From Paenibacillus chibensis (GTDB taxonomy: Bacteria > Bacillota > Bacilli > Paenibacillales > Paenibacillaceae): a DNA stretch of 64,000 nt. Location: positions 106,757 to 170,756 of the forward strand of contig NZ_BIMK01000018.1 in NCBI RefSeq assembly GCF_004001045.1, given 5' to 3'. Both the position numbers and the translations under genes were made by a program. The notes beneath the pieces were generated by a model, which made no database searches, had not been told where the DNA came from, and saw only the letters and a program-made list of their open reading frames with translations. This document shows, piece by piece, positions 46,367 to 56,085 of this stretch (position 1 is the first letter of the stretch; each line of letters begins with the position of its first letter).

Positions 46367-47644
46367 CTAGCTTTTATGATAGATGCCCGAAGCCTCTGAA
46401 GACAGCATCCTGCCGCGTGATTTGCGTACCAGCAGCAGATAGCACAGTACGGAGCATACATCCGCGCCCGCGATCACGATTCCCATCGGAATTGCGGACG
46501 TACTGCCGCCGATCCCGACCAGCGGGCTGACAATTCCGCCGAAAATGTAAGATAACAGCCCAAGCAAAGCCGAGGCGCTGCCTGCCGCATGCCCGTAATC
46601 CTGAAGCGCGAGCGAGGAGCTCGCCGTACCTACGATGCCGACGCAGGAGACCACGATGAATAGCGGCGGAAGCACGGCCGCCATAGGCGCCTTAACAGCC
46701 AGCAGAAGCAGGAGCGACATGCCGCCGATGGTGGCCAGGGTGATCCCTGTCACAAGCAGCCTCTTTTCGCTCACCCTTCCAGCCAAGCGGCCGGTAATCT
46801 GTCCGGCAATGATGATGCCGACGCCGTTCATGGCGAATATGAGGCTGAATATTTGCGGACTCACGCCGTATATTTTTTGCAGCACGAACGGTGATCCTGA
46901 AATGTAAGCAAACATGGCCGCCGTGATAAATCCGGAACTGAGCGCAAGCCCCATGAATTTGCGGTCGCTCAGCAGCACCCCGAACGTTTTGATCGTATTC
47001 AAAGTGCCACCGCTGGAGCGTTTTCCGGGTGCCAGCGTTTCAGGAAGTCCAAAAAACACGGATAACAGCATGATGATGCCAATCGCCGCCAGCACGATAA
47101 ACACGCCCCGCCAGGAAGTCACCTGCAGCAGCTGACCACCTACGATCGGCGAAAGAATCGGCGCCGCGCCGTTCACGAGCATTAGCATCGAAAAGAATTT
47201 GGTGAGCTCCGAGCCGGAGTACATATCCCGCACGATTGCGCGTGAAATCACGATTCCTGCCGAACCGGCAATCCCCTGAACAAAACGTAAAGCGATCAGC
47301 ATCTCGATCGATGTGCTGAAGGCGCATAATAAAGACGAAATACCGTAAACCACCATACCGATCAAGAGCGGAATGCGCCGTCCGCGCACATCACTGAAAG
47401 GACCAGCCAGCAGTTGGCCCACCGAAAGACCGATAAGGCATGAAGTTAAGCTAAGCTGCGTGAGCGATGTGGTGGTATGCATCGTATCCGCCAGGCTCGG
47501 CAGCGCGGGCAAGTACATATCCAGCGAAAATGGCCCGAAGGCCGAGAGCGCCCCCAGTACGATAATCATCCACAGCCGGCTCGTGCTTGGGCGCACGGGC
47601 CGTTCCTCCACGCTGTGTACATGGTGTGTTTGTTTATTTATCAC
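46367..47644 (-). CDS. Bcr/CflA-family drug efflux MFS transporter
   Basis: A 425-aa, 12-TM protein with the Bcr/CflA hallmark LDMYLPALP after TM1 and the MFS motif GPFSDVRGRR between TM2 and TM3. Proton-coupled export of bicyclomycin-like drugs, chloramphenicol or dipeptides is the usual role. A hydrophilic N-terminal tail of 23 residues is present. It lies 27 bp downstream of the PNPOx-like gene, so co-transcription is possible. Confidence 0.88.
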   Translation of the reverse strand: MINKQTHHVHSVEERPVRPSTSRLWMIIVLGALSAFGPFSLDMYLPALPSLADTMHTTTSLTQLSLTSCLIGLSVGQLLAGPFSDVRGRRIPLLIGMVVYGISSLLCAFSTSIEMLIALRFVQGIAGSAGIVISRAIVRDMYSGSELTKFFSMLMLVNGAAPILSPIVGGQLLQVTSWRGVFIVLAAIGIIMLLSVFFGLPETLAPGKRSSGGTLNTIKTFGVLLSDRKFMGLALSSGFITAAMFAYISGSPFVLQKIYGVSPQIFSLIFAMNGVGIIIAGQITGRLAGRVSEKRLLVTGITLATIGGMSLLLLLAVKAPMAAVLPPLFIVVSCVGIVGTASSSLALQDYGHAAGSASALLGLLSYIFGGIVSPLVGIGGSTSAIPMGIVIAGADVCSVLCYLLLVRKSRGRMLSSEASGIYHKS

Positions 47645-47670
47645 GGTTGTTTTGGTTCCCCCTTATGACA

Positions 47671-48141
47671 TTACAGCAAAAGTTCGGCCAGCGTCTCCTG
47701 CCACCTGCGGAGGACGGATTCCCCATCCTTCAGCTCAATCTGAATTCCTGTGGTGATTTCGGCATAGGGTGCCGTGTCTGACCGGACCGCCGCAATTTCA
47801 GCTTCAAAGCGCTCACGCGGATGCTTGGCCGCAGGGAGCACCGGCAGACAGGTAAGCTGCAGCTTGATGTAATGCACCTGTCCGGCTAGAACAAGAACCA
47901 GCGTAGCCTTTTCCGTACGGATCACATTGCGCGCGGTTGTCGTTCCAGGCCATAACGCAAGTCTGACCCGTTTGGAATCCAGGGCCACAATTTCCCCCAC
48001 GCTGATCATCGCGGTATGCGGCCATTCCTCTTCCGTAACGGTCATCAGCATCATCGCTTCGTGCTGCTTGGTCTCGAGTTCTCTTCCGTTCAGCAGATCG
48101 TATAAATCCGCCGAAAGCTCCGGGTTTTGTGTCTGGGCCAT
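47671..48141 (-). CDS. Pyridoxamine 5'-phosphate oxidase-like protein
   Basis: A 156-aa split-barrel flavin-binding type protein. The start at 48141 (MAQTQNPEL) follows GGAGGG; the 11-residue extension from 48174 lacks one. The pattern MMLMTVTEEEWPHTAMIS and RLALWPGTTTARN is typical of small PNPOx-like proteins that bind FMN, F420 or haem. Function unknown. Confidence 0.72.
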   Translation of the reverse strand: MAQTQNPELSADLYDLLNGRELETKQHEAMMLMTVTEEEWPHTAMISVGEIVALDSKRVRLALWPGTTTARNVIRTEKATLVLVLAGQVHYIKLQLTCLPVLPAAKHPRERFEAEIAAVRSDTAPYAEITTGIQIELKDGESVLRRWQETLAELLL

Positions 48142-48249
48142 CGCAGGAATCCCTCCGCCTCTTGTTATGTTCATTCTATTGTAGCTTATTTGGTCCCGGA
48201 AAAAGAACCCTAAAAATTTACATGGGCTCTTAAATCCTGGAACGGGGCA

Positions 48250-48285
48250 GCAGAAAGCCCGGCGGGAAATCCCGGCCGGGCTGCT
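48250..48285 (-). terminator. Terminator downstream of the YugN-like gene
   Basis: AGCCCGGCCGGGA and TCCCGCCGGGCT arms on the minus strand form a GC-rich stem followed by TTTCT; the T-run is weak. Confidence 0.6.
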
Positions 48286-48303
48286 TGATTGCTCTCCAAT
48301 AAA

Positions 48304-48717
48304 TTAATGCAAGTATCCCCGCTCCACTTCGTTCAGTACTTTCCGGGCATGCTCTACCCAGAAATCCTCCAGCGGAGCGTCCGGGTCGACCGGAGGCTGA
48401 AACTGGTCGAATACCGCACCCAGCAAATGCGGAGAGGCATGCTTATCCGTGCCTTTATTGTATACATATTTAAACACAAACGGACGTCCCAGCTTTACGG
48501 TCGCGTGGCATCCCCCGCACTCCCCGTCCAGATAGCCTTTGGTCACATGAAATGGAATCCGCAGCCACACCATCCGGTCCTGATCCAGGCGTTTGTCCAG
48601 ATAGCCGTGCTTGTAGTCCCAATTGCCTGCCAGCATGAAATCATGCGTGCACAAGTAGCCGTCGATATCCACGAAACGTTCTTCGATATTTTCAAGTCTG
48701 GATTCCAAATTGATCAT
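48304..48717 (-). CDS. YugN-like protein
   Basis: A 137-aa protein with the YugN-like pattern: WDYKHGYLDKRLD, WLRIPFHVTKG, and a C-terminal acidic/aromatic stretch. The family is confined mainly to Bacillales and has no assigned function. No signal peptide or TM. Monocistronic with its own terminator. Confidence 0.78.
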   Translation of the reverse strand: MINLESRLENIEERFVDIDGYLCTHDFMLAGNWDYKHGYLDKRLDQDRMVWLRIPFHVTKGYLDGECGGCHATVKLGRPFVFKYVYNKGTDKHASPHLLGAVFDQFQPPVDPDAPLEDFWVEHARKVLNEVERGYLH

Positions 48718-48798
48718 TAGCTTCGCCCACCTTGCTGTTTTAGTTTAAGGATGGACGTGATTGGTTCGCTTTATACGAAAGGAAGCGCAAGGAAACCG

Positions 48799-48832
48799 AA
48801 AAAAAAGCACCGGACCGTCAAGGTCCGATGCT
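48799..48832 (-). terminator. Terminator downstream of the 1137-aa repeat protein gene
   Basis: Minus-strand GAGCATCGGACC and GGTCCGGTGC form a stem followed by eight T. Confidence 0.85.
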
Positions 48833-48874
48833 CGTTTAAGCGGCCATGAAACAGCCGTTTGGTTGTACAACGCC

Positions 48875-51800
48875 TTATTTATCGGCAGGTGCTGCTGGTG
48901 TTGCTGGAGCTGCAGGCTCTTTGGATGCGGCCTGAGCTTTGATTTCTACCGATGCGGACAAGGATTTGCTTTTACCGGAATCGGTCCATACATAGACATA
49001 ATAGGCTTTCGTTGCGACGATCTTTTCACCGTTTGCGTCCTTATCGCCTTCATTGAAGGTCACCGGTATATCGGTATCATCCACACTTGCCATTCTTAAG
49101 GTTTTCATTTTTTTCACCACGGCATCGTAAGAGATCTTTGCCGGGGACAGCAGCACAAGGTAGGACTTTCCTTCTGCTTTCGTAAACGTCACTTCGATGG
49201 CTCCGTCCTTGTTCCAGGCTGCTTTGACATCCGTAGGCGCACCATTGCTATTGTCCTTCAAGGTTACCTTAACGGGACCGGCCAGGCTGCTGGAACCCGA
49301 TTTGGCGACGGACATGACGTAGATGCTGTATTCATAGTTTTCCGCCAGCGCCGTTCCGGCAGAATCCACGGCGTTCGGAATCACTTGGCTATAGTCTGCG
49401 CCTACCGGCACTTCCGTATAATTCTGGTTTTTATCGTAGTTTTTCAAGAAGTCGTTCTGATTTCCTTTAACCACGAAAATTCTGTACTGCTGAATATTGC
49501 TCTCATCCTTCGCCTTGCTAAAAGAAACCTGCAAGTCTCTGCCATCATGCTTGTCATCGACATCGGTTGCAGTTAAACCACTGACTTGAGGCGCAATAAT
49601 AATGGTCGTGAGCGTGACATCGGCTGACGCATCGGACAGGGCATACGTATCATGCTTGCTGACGGAGAGGACAAACACTCTGTATGAGGTATCGTTGACA
49701 ATAAGCTTGCCGTCTGTGTCCTTGGCAGTCGGAGGCAGCGTTAAGGCATAGCTGTTGCTTCCGTTTCTACCCACAAGGGTGTAGTTCGCGCCTGGCACAT
49801 CGATTGCTTTATTCAGATTAAAGCTGCCGGCTTGCTTCGAATTGACCACAAGAACCCGGTAATGGTCGATATCCGAATCATCGGCCGTACCGTTAAACGT
49901 AACCTGCAGATCGCTTCCGTTATTGTTGTCAGCGACATCCTTCGCCGTTACGTTCTTGGCTGCGCCGATCGCATAGCTCTGCGTCAAGGTAATCTGCGCC
50001 GATGGTGAAGACAGCGCATTATAACCGCTTGCGCCGACCGAGAGGACGAACACCCGGTATTTAACGTTATTTCGAATCAGATCACCATTGGTATCCTTGG
50101 TTCCTGCGGCGAGCGTTTTCGTGAAAGTAGTCTTGCTGCCCGCATCCGTTATGCGGGTATATCGGCTGCTCGATACCGCATTCGCCGCGTTCAGGTCGAA
50201 ATACGGGTAATCAGACTCCTTCACAACCATAATCCGGTATTCGTTGATGTTATAATCTTCTTTCGCGCGGGTAAACGTGACCTGCAGATCGCTTCCGTCA
50301 TTGTTGTCAGCGATATCGCTGGCCGTTACACCGGTCGCTGGATACACGCTCGTGTTGGCAACCAGCGTAATGGCCGGCGAATAAGAGGACAGCGCATTGG
50401 AGCTGTAAGCTCCAACCGCCAGCACGAACACCCGGTAGCTGACACCGTTGCGAATCAATTGACCATCCACGTCTCTGGCGCCCGAAGACAGAGTTTGCGA
50501 AATATTGTATCCCGTCTTGTTCACAGACGTATAGTTAGAGCTCGATACGCTGTTCGCCTGATACAAATCAAAGTAATAAGCGTCAGAAGCCTTGACCACC
50601 ATAATCCGGTAGCCGTACAGATTGCTTTCGTCCGCGGCACGCGTGAACGACACGCGCAAATCGCGGCCGTCACCATAGTCGGAAATATCCGAGACATTCA
50701 CGTTCGTCGGTGCATACACGTCTGTATTTCCATACAGAATGATCGTGGAGGACGCCGATGAAAGCGAATAGCTTCCCGAATAGCTTCCCGTTCCAACGGC
50801 CATGACGAATACGCGGTAGGCCACGCCCGGACTGATCAGCGATCCGTCCACATCCCGGGCGCCGGAAGATAAGCTCTGGTTAATGTTGTACCCGGTTTTG
50901 CTGACCGTCGTGTAATAAGCGCTGGACACGCTGCTGGCCGAGGACAAGTTAAAGCTTCCGGCCTTGCTGTCCTTGACGACGAAAATGCGGTAAGACCCGA
51001 TGCGCGACTCATCCGAAGACTTGTTGAAGCGTACCATCAAATCGCGGCCGTCGCCATAATTGCTGATGTCCTCCACTTTGGTGATCACCGGCGCGGCAAT
51101 CGCACTGGCTGTCAGCGTAAACGCTGACGATGCAGACGACAGCTGGGATGTGACATTGCTGCCGTTCGCCACGGACAAGACATAGACCGTATAGGAAACT
51201 CCATTTTTGATATATTCGCCGGACGTATCTCTCGTCGTTGAATTTAATGTTGAAGTGATCGTTGTACTGCTTGTTTTGCTGACGGTCGTGTAATTGGAGC
51301 TTGCCACCGCATTCGCGGCGTTCAGGCTGAAGCTGCCTGTATCCTTCGTTTTCACGACCATGATGCGGTAATTCAAAATGTTGCTTGTATTTTGCGGCTG
51401 ATTGAAGCTGACCGAAATATCCCGGCCATCGCCGTAATCGTTCACGTCGCTGGCTTTTACGGCGGTTACGGCGCTTACCGGCACAGCCGTCGTCAACGTG
51501 ACGGATGGTGAAACGCCGGACAAGGCGCTTGATCCTCTTTTGCCGACCGTGAGCACGAATACGCTATAAGCCTGATTCGCCTTCAACACGTCGCCATTCA
51601 CGTCCTTGGATACGGAAGACAGGGTAACAACCGGATCATATCCGGACGGAAGCACCGATGTGTAATAACCGGTTGCAAGCGCCTGGGATAACGAAAAGCC
51701 GTAAGCATTGGAAGACTTGACGACTAATACGCGGTATTCGCTGATATCCGATTCCCGCTGCACTTTCGGAAAGCTGACCTGCAGATCACGTCCGTCGCCG

Positions 51801-52288
51801 TTTCTGCCCACGGACTGGGCGGACACGTAAGAAACGGAACCCACCGTCGTATCCGTGGTCACAATACTCACCGTCTGCGTGCCCTGGTTCCAGTTCACCT
51901 CAGCGCCAAGGGTCTCGCTCACGAAACGCACGGGAACCATGGTCGTTCCTTTCAGGTTTTGAGCCGGTACATCGAGCGCGATCCGTTGATCGTTGACGGT
52001 TGCATACGGCGCACCGATTTTGAGTGCGAGCGTGATGTCATCGCGGATAGCGGTGACCGTGCTCGTCTTTTGATTCCATGATACCTTCGCGTCAAACGCC
52101 TCGAAAATGGCTCTCATCGGCAGCATCGTCCTGCCATTAACCATGGTGGGCGCCTGCAGCGGATTCAATTTAACTCCATCCACATACACGCTGATTTTGG
52201 GGGCGGCAGCTCCCTGCACCTGTGCCGGCTGCAAAGACAACGATATTACCATCAGCACCGCCACAAGCATAACCCAAAGCTTTTTCAC
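48875..52288 (-). CDS. Secreted repeat protein with copper-amine-oxidase-N domain
   Basis: A 1137-aa protein starting at GTG behind GGAGGAG. It has a signal peptide (1-26), a copper amine oxidase N-like domain (about 33-145, with TMLPMRAIFEAF and TMVPVRFVSETLG), then seven repeats of about 120 residues, each opening with a DYGDGRDL-VSF block and containing YRI-VVK and YRVFVLSVG strands, and a degenerate eighth. A short Ala/Pro tail ends it. The repeats look like FN3-type surface modules; the acidic D-GDGRD loops may bind calcium. No enzyme motif seen. Confidence 0.88.
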   Translation of the reverse strand: MKKLWVMLVAVLMVISLSLQPAQVQGAAAPKISVYVDGVKLNPLQAPTMVNGRTMLPMRAIFEAFDAKVSWNQKTSTVTAIRDDITLALKIGAPYATVNDQRIALDVPAQNLKGTTMVPVRFVSETLGAEVNWNQGTQTVSIVTTDTTVGSVSYVSAQSVGRNGDGRDLQVSFPKVQRESDISEYRVLVVKSSNAYGFSLSQALATGYYTSVLPSGYDPVVTLSSVSKDVNGDVLKANQAYSVFVLTVGKRGSSALSGVSPSVTLTTAVPVSAVTAVKASDVNDYGDGRDISVSFNQPQNTSNILNYRIMVVKTKDTGSFSLNAANAVASSNYTTVSKTSSTTITSTLNSTTRDTSGEYIKNGVSYTVYVLSVANGSNVTSQLSSASSAFTLTASAIAAPVITKVEDISNYGDGRDLMVRFNKSSDESRIGSYRIFVVKDSKAGSFNLSSASSVSSAYYTTVSKTGYNINQSLSSGARDVDGSLISPGVAYRVFVMAVGTGSYSGSYSLSSASSTIILYGNTDVYAPTNVNVSDISDYGDGRDLRVSFTRAADESNLYGYRIMVVKASDAYYFDLYQANSVSSSNYTSVNKTGYNISQTLSSGARDVDGQLIRNGVSYRVFVLAVGAYSSNALSSYSPAITLVANTSVYPATGVTASDIADNNDGSDLQVTFTRAKEDYNINEYRIMVVKESDYPYFDLNAANAVSSSRYTRITDAGSKTTFTKTLAAGTKDTNGDLIRNNVKYRVFVLSVGASGYNALSSPSAQITLTQSYAIGAAKNVTAKDVADNNNGSDLQVTFNGTADDSDIDHYRVLVVNSKQAGSFNLNKAIDVPGANYTLVGRNGSNSYALTLPPTAKDTDGKLIVNDTSYRVFVLSVSKHDTYALSDASADVTLTTIIIAPQVSGLTATDVDDKHDGRDLQVSFSKAKDESNIQQYRIFVVKGNQNDFLKNYDKNQNYTEVPVGADYSQVIPNAVDSAGTALAENYEYSIYVMSVAKSGSSSLAGPVKVTLKDNSNGAPTDVKAAWNKDGAIEVTFTKAEGKSYLVLLSPAKISYDAVVKKMKTLRMASVDDTDIPVTFNEGDKDANGEKIVATKAYYVYVWTDSGKSKSLSASVEIKAQAASKEPAAPATPAAPADK

Positions 52289-52405
52289 GGTTCTCCTCCT
52301 CTATATTACTGAATTGAGTGGCTATATCTATTTGACGAGCGAAACCGGAGAAATGTTTTCCATTTTTTTAAAAAATATATCGGTTCTAAACCAGCCTTTC
52401 TAAAA

Positions 52406-52439
52406 CAAAAAAAGCCCTGCCCGCAAGGCAGCGCTTTTT
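52406..52439. terminator. Bidirectional terminator
   Basis: AAAAAGCCCTGCC and GGCAGCGCTTTTT arms. It serves the small membrane protein gene on the minus strand. Confidence 0.8.
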
Positions 52440-52444
52440 GCTTG

Positions 52445-52669
52445 TTAGGATTTGTTTTTTTGCAGCTTCATCAGCTCTTTAAAGGCAAGAATAATGGACC
52501 AGATCACAAGAATGAGGCCGATGAATTGCAGCAGATAAATGAGATAGGTTTCAAGCTTGGTAACGGATCCGAAAAAGGACTTAAAGAGGGACAATGGCTC
52601 CTCTGATGACAGCTGCATGAGCATAAATCCGATAATAAAGCTGATTAAAGTCGTAACTTTTTTCTCCAA
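52445..52669 (-). CDS. Small membrane protein (74 aa)
   Basis: Two predicted TM helices (about 6-22 and 44-64) around a short loop. The TTG start at 52669 follows AGGGAGG at 9 bp; the longer GTG frame from 52699 overlaps that ribosome site and is less likely. The family is not recognised. Confidence 0.6.
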   Translation of the reverse strand: MEKKVTTLISFIIGFMLMQLSSEEPLSLFKSFFGSVTKLETYLIYLLQFIGLILVIWSIILAFKELMKLQKNKS

Positions 52670-52796
52670 TGAATGTTGCCTCCCTGTCTTGTTCAGCACG
52701 TGATATGTTCCAATATACCTTACATGGTATATATTGTCTATTGTCTCGTGGATATGAAAAATATGCTAAGTAACGTCATCCTCCGACGCGAAACGC

Positions 52797-52848
52797 GAAA
52801 AAAACCCGGCGAATCCGCTCACCATCGCGAGGGATTTTGCCGGGTTTT
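52797..52848 (-). terminator. Terminator downstream of the glycosyltransferase gene
   Basis: AAAACCCGGC and GCCGGGTTTT arms with inner AATCC/GGATT pairing, followed on the minus strand by TTTTTTT. Confidence 0.85.
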
Positions 52849-52868
52849 ACGGATGCTGTTACGAGTGT

Positions 52869-53717
52869 TTATTTTCCGATGGAAACAGGATGTCTCTGGA
52901 GCGGAATAAAATGCCTATCCGGAATGAAAAAAGGTTCGCGGTTCACAATATCAGACGGGTTATACCCTCTTAAATCCATTTCACAAGCCGACAGGCCTGT
53001 GCTCCATTTGGCCCTGAATTTCTCGGCGTTGGCGAGAGAAGACCGTTTGTAGTCGATCCGGTTGGACGCAAAAGTACCCTGGCCTTCATGATGGATAAAA
53101 ACATCCTGCGCTACCCACAGACGTTTGCCGCTGATCCGGGTACGGATCGAGAAATCATCGTCTTCATAGTTACCCGGGAAAAAACGCTCGTCAAAGCCGC
53201 CGATTCGCTCCAGCAGACTGCGGTGAAACAGCATGCAAAATCCGATGAGCTTATGCGCGTAAAACCCGGTGCCCGCCAGTTCCTGCTGCCGTTTCTGCGC
53301 AAAGGCGTCCAAATGATCCGGAAGAGGCCACTCACTCGGAGGGATTCTCTGAATCGGAGCAACATGATTCGAAACCGGGCCTACCATGCCGATATCCGGA
53401 TCCCGGTGCAGCGCGGCAAACAGGCCGGTAAGCCAATTTGGCGTAACCAGCGTATCGTTGTTCAGCAGCAGGATATAATCGCCTGCCGCTTCCATCATAC
53501 CCTGATTGGTCCCTGCGGCGAATCCCTTGTTATCTTCGTTGGCGATGAGTTTCACACCCGCCATGGACTCCCAAAATTCCACGGTGCCATCGGTCGACCC
53601 ATTATCCACCACAATCCATTCCAGGGGCTCGGCCGTGTGGCGCCGGATACTCTCCACGCACCGCCGCGTCATGTCGAGACCATTACGGGTGAGCATCACC
53701 AGAGAGGTTAACGGCAT
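52869..53717 (-). CDS. Family 2 glycosyltransferase
   Basis: A 282-aa GT-A fold enzyme. The start at 53717 (MPLTSLVML) follows AAAGGAGAT. It has VDNGSTDGT (about 37-45), the metal-binding LLNNDT (about 86-91) and an acceptor-site FPGNYEDDDFS (about 180-190). It should transfer a sugar from an NDP donor. It follows a methyltransferase and the split bclB-like gene on the same strand, suggesting glycan modification of that collagen-like protein, as in Bacillus exosporium loci; this link is inference. Confidence 0.85.
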   Translation of the reverse strand: MPLTSLVMLTRNGLDMTRRCVESIRRHTAEPLEWIVVDNGSTDGTVEFWESMAGVKLIANEDNKGFAAGTNQGMMEAAGDYILLLNNDTLVTPNWLTGLFAALHRDPDIGMVGPVSNHVAPIQRIPPSEWPLPDHLDAFAQKRQQELAGTGFYAHKLIGFCMLFHRSLLERIGGFDERFFPGNYEDDDFSIRTRISGKRLWVAQDVFIHHEGQGTFASNRIDYKRSSLANAEKFRAKWSTGLSACEMDLRGYNPSDIVNREPFFIPDRHFIPLQRHPVSIGK

Positions 53718-53757
53718 ATGTACATCTCCTTTGGAGCCGGGTGGGGCCATCGGCCGC

Positions 53758-54462
53758 CTACATCCCCGACGTGCTTAGAATATAAGGCAGCATCCGAAGC
53801 GCCGGAGCGTCAGCCGGCATAAGGATGCCAAGTCCGTTGCAAGCATGCAGCTCATGCCAAGTCAAATCGAAAGCGGTCTCCCGCAAAAAATCCTCGACGG
53901 CGGTCAAAACGCCGTTGCGATCCCCATGCTCCAGCACCGCGTTGCTGACCGAGCCGTTGAAGCCGCCCAAGGGAAGAAGCCCGGCATTTCCCGGCAGCAT
54001 TCCTTGTTTGGCATTCGGCTTTCGATATTCCTGCGGAATGCTCTCCGGATAATAGTACATATCCCGCCTGCCGTACGGCCAATCGACGTCATGCAGCAGC
54101 ACGATTGGAAAAACTCCGGTTTCCCGGGCCATCCGCTCCACCTGCTTCAGCTCATGATAGACCGTATACCAATTATGATCTCCATCCACCAATATCATGT
54201 CATAGGCATCCAGCTTCGGCATCGCCTCGAGGCTTAGCTCCCGCAGCATTTGAAAGTTTTCGCCGTAATAATCCTGCAGCAGCTCCGTGTCGAACTGCGA
54301 CGCCGGATCGATGACGGTACACCGGGCTCCTGTCTGCTGGCAATAATCCAGAAGCTTGAAGGTGTTCAAGCCTGTCAGAGAGCCGATCTCGACGATGCTT
54401 TGCGGCTGCGCGGCAATGATAATCGGTTTAATGACCTTTTCCCAAAAGCGGTGCATACTCAC
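53758..54462 (-). CDS. Class I SAM-dependent methyltransferase-like protein
   Basis: A 234-aa protein with SAM-binding motif I VEIGSLTGLNTFKLL (about 23-37), an acidic motif II (VIDPAS, about 50-55) and DMILVDGDHNW (about 87-97). It resembles cephalosporin-hydroxylase/methyltransferase-24 sugar or peptide methyltransferases. It is transcribed just before the glycosyltransferase, and the pair may build a methylated glycan. Start MSMHRFW follows a GGAG-like site. Confidence 0.75.
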   Translation of the reverse strand: MSMHRFWEKVIKPIIIAAQPQSIVEIGSLTGLNTFKLLDYCQQTGARCTVIDPASQFDTELLQDYYGENFQMLRELSLEAMPKLDAYDMILVDGDHNWYTVYHELKQVERMARETGVFPIVLLHDVDWPYGRRDMYYYPESIPQEYRKPNAKQGMLPGNAGLLPLGGFNGSVSNAVLEHGDRNGVLTAVEDFLRETAFDLTWHELHACNGLGILMPADAPALRMLPYILSTSGM

Positions 54463-54566
54463 TCTCCTGACCTTAATGAACTTAGGTTTCCAAAATATAT
54501 GACTTAAACAGGCGTTTGATGCGATTCTCCTGCGAATCCTTCAAATACGATGCGAAGTTCTCAAAC

Positions 54567-54614
54567 GAAAAAACACACCCCTCCGGAGAAAGTCTGTTCA
54601 TGGATGGAGGGGTG
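54567..54614 (-). terminator. Terminator downstream of the bclB-like gene
   Basis: CACCCCTCC and GGAGGGGTG form a perfect 9-bp stem followed on the minus strand by TGTTTTTT. Confidence 0.8.
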
Positions 54615-54653
54615 CCGTAAGAATAAGGCCGTTATTCGTTTACGTTGTAATCA

Positions 54654-55274
54654 TCAGCTGAAGCCCAAGCCTGCGCTTGCGTAACCCGCAACCGTGTTGA
54701 CCAGCGTAAGGCCGGTTGCGGTAGCCTCAAAAACAAGCAGCAGCCGTGTTCCGGCCGTTACAGGAATGCTCAGCCCCGACGTGGTACCGAAAGAAATGGT
54801 ACCCAAGGTGAGAACCCCTGTTAACGCAGGCGCCAGTGTCACCGTCGCACCCGTTACAGGCGTGAACGTATTGTCCGGCGTCGTGGAGCTGAAGAGCTGC
54901 GCCGTCAATGTAATCGTCGATCCGACAAGGCTGAGGGCGGCTGTGGTACTGAAGTAAGCGGTCAGGGAGGTAATCGTGCCACTCGTTGGCACAGAGAACG
55001 AGAAGTTAAGCAGCGTTCCGGCCGCACCAGTCAAATCGATCGTGTTCCCTGCCAGCAAGGCTGTCGTGCCCGAGCTGCCAAAGCCGACGAGGCCCACGGT
55101 TCCAACCAGACCACCGGCAATCGTCGTCAGTGCCACCGGAAGACCGGAGGCAAACGGAATGACCGCGCCGGAACCTGTCGCTCCTGTTGCTCCTGTTGCT
55201 CCTGTGGCACCTGTTGCTCCTGTGGCACCCGTTGCTCCCGTGGCACCCGTGGCACCCGTTGCTCCCGTGGCACC
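54654..55274 (-). pseudogene. bclB: 3' part of split bclB-like exosporium collagen gene
   Basis: The frame reads 206 codons on the minus strand: about a dozen Gly-Ala-Thr collagen-like triplets made of 9-bp DNA repeats, a short FASGLP linker, and the BclB C-terminal domain (about 160 aa, with [23 protein letters not shown] and [12 protein letters not shown]). This trimerising domain is typical of spore-surface glycoproteins. An apparent start at 55136 is only an internal GTG. The 5' part lies at 63952 onward, beyond the inserted element. Unless the element excises, no full protein can be made. Confidence 0.9.
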
Positions 55275-55280
55275 CGTTGC

Positions 55281-56076
55281 GTGTCTTGCCGAGAAACCAC
55301 CTGATATGGATGCTTTTTTACAATCTATGTCGTCCGCTGGCTATGAGGTCAAGCATGGCCGCGGAGATACGATTAGCTTTCGTGCAGAGGGACAGCAGCG
55401 TTTTACACGGCTTAGGGCTTCTACGCTTGGCAAAGGCTACGGTCAAGAGGATATACGGGAAATTATAGAGAGTAAATCTACTCAAATGAAAGGAAGAAAA
55501 GTTAATTTAATTGTGGATATTGAATCTCGCATGAGAGCCGGGAAAGGCCCGGCCTTTGAACGCTGGGCCAAAATATTTAATCTCAAGCAGATGGCAGCAG
55601 CCCTACAATACTTGCAGGAAAACGAATTGACGGAATATGAGCATCTTGCGCAAAAGAGTGGTGAGCTAACGGAGCGTTTCCATGCCTTGTCTGACCAAAT
55701 AAAAAATACGGAAGCAGCCGTGCGGGTTAATATCGAACTACAAGCAGCCATGGTTCATTATGCTAAAACAAGACCTATTTTTGAAGGATATAAGTCCGTC
55801 AAATACAGCCGGAAATATCTTGCAGAGCATGGGGCCGAACTTGCCACTTATCGGGCGGCGCAAGATACTTTTCGACGCTTATTGTCAGGGAAGAAGTTGC
55901 CTAAAATGAATGCGCTCAAAGCAGAATGTCGGGAGCTTATTGCAACGAAAAAGGACGCTTATAAGGAATATCGAATGGTCCGAAAGAATATGCAAGAAGT
56001 TGTGACTGCTAAGGCTAATATTGACCAACTCTTAGGGTTGACCGACGCGCAGAAAAATAAGGAAATGGAGCGTTAG
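55281..56076 (+). pseudogene. Relaxase (mobilisation nuclease) C-terminal fragment
   Basis: About 264 codons starting at the junction, encoding the C-terminal half of a MobP/Tn1549-type relaxase: an [20 protein letters not shown] beta segment, RLRASTLGKGYGQEDI, IESRMRAGKGPAFERWAKIF and a long coiled coil. The N-terminal nuclease domain with the catalytic tyrosine and histidine triad is absent. A frame open upstream to 54976 merely reads antisense through bclB. The loss means this copy cannot nick DNA for conjugation. Confidence 0.8.
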
Positions 56077-56085
56077 CGACATGAC

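Noticed and set aside
54654..55136. 161-aa gene starting at 55136
   Set aside because: The start is an internal GTG of the longer collagen-like frame that continues to 55274.
55174..55280. Tandem 9-bp repeats that look like a CRISPR or VNTR array
   Set aside because: They are in-frame Gly-Ala-Thr codons of the collagen-like gene, without spacers.
54976..56076. A single 366-codon plus-strand frame with a Pro-Val-Ala repeat at its front
   Set aside because: The first 100 codons are the antisense of the bclB collagen repeats; only the part after about 55281 is relaxase. The fusion is produced by the insertion and has no ribosome site.
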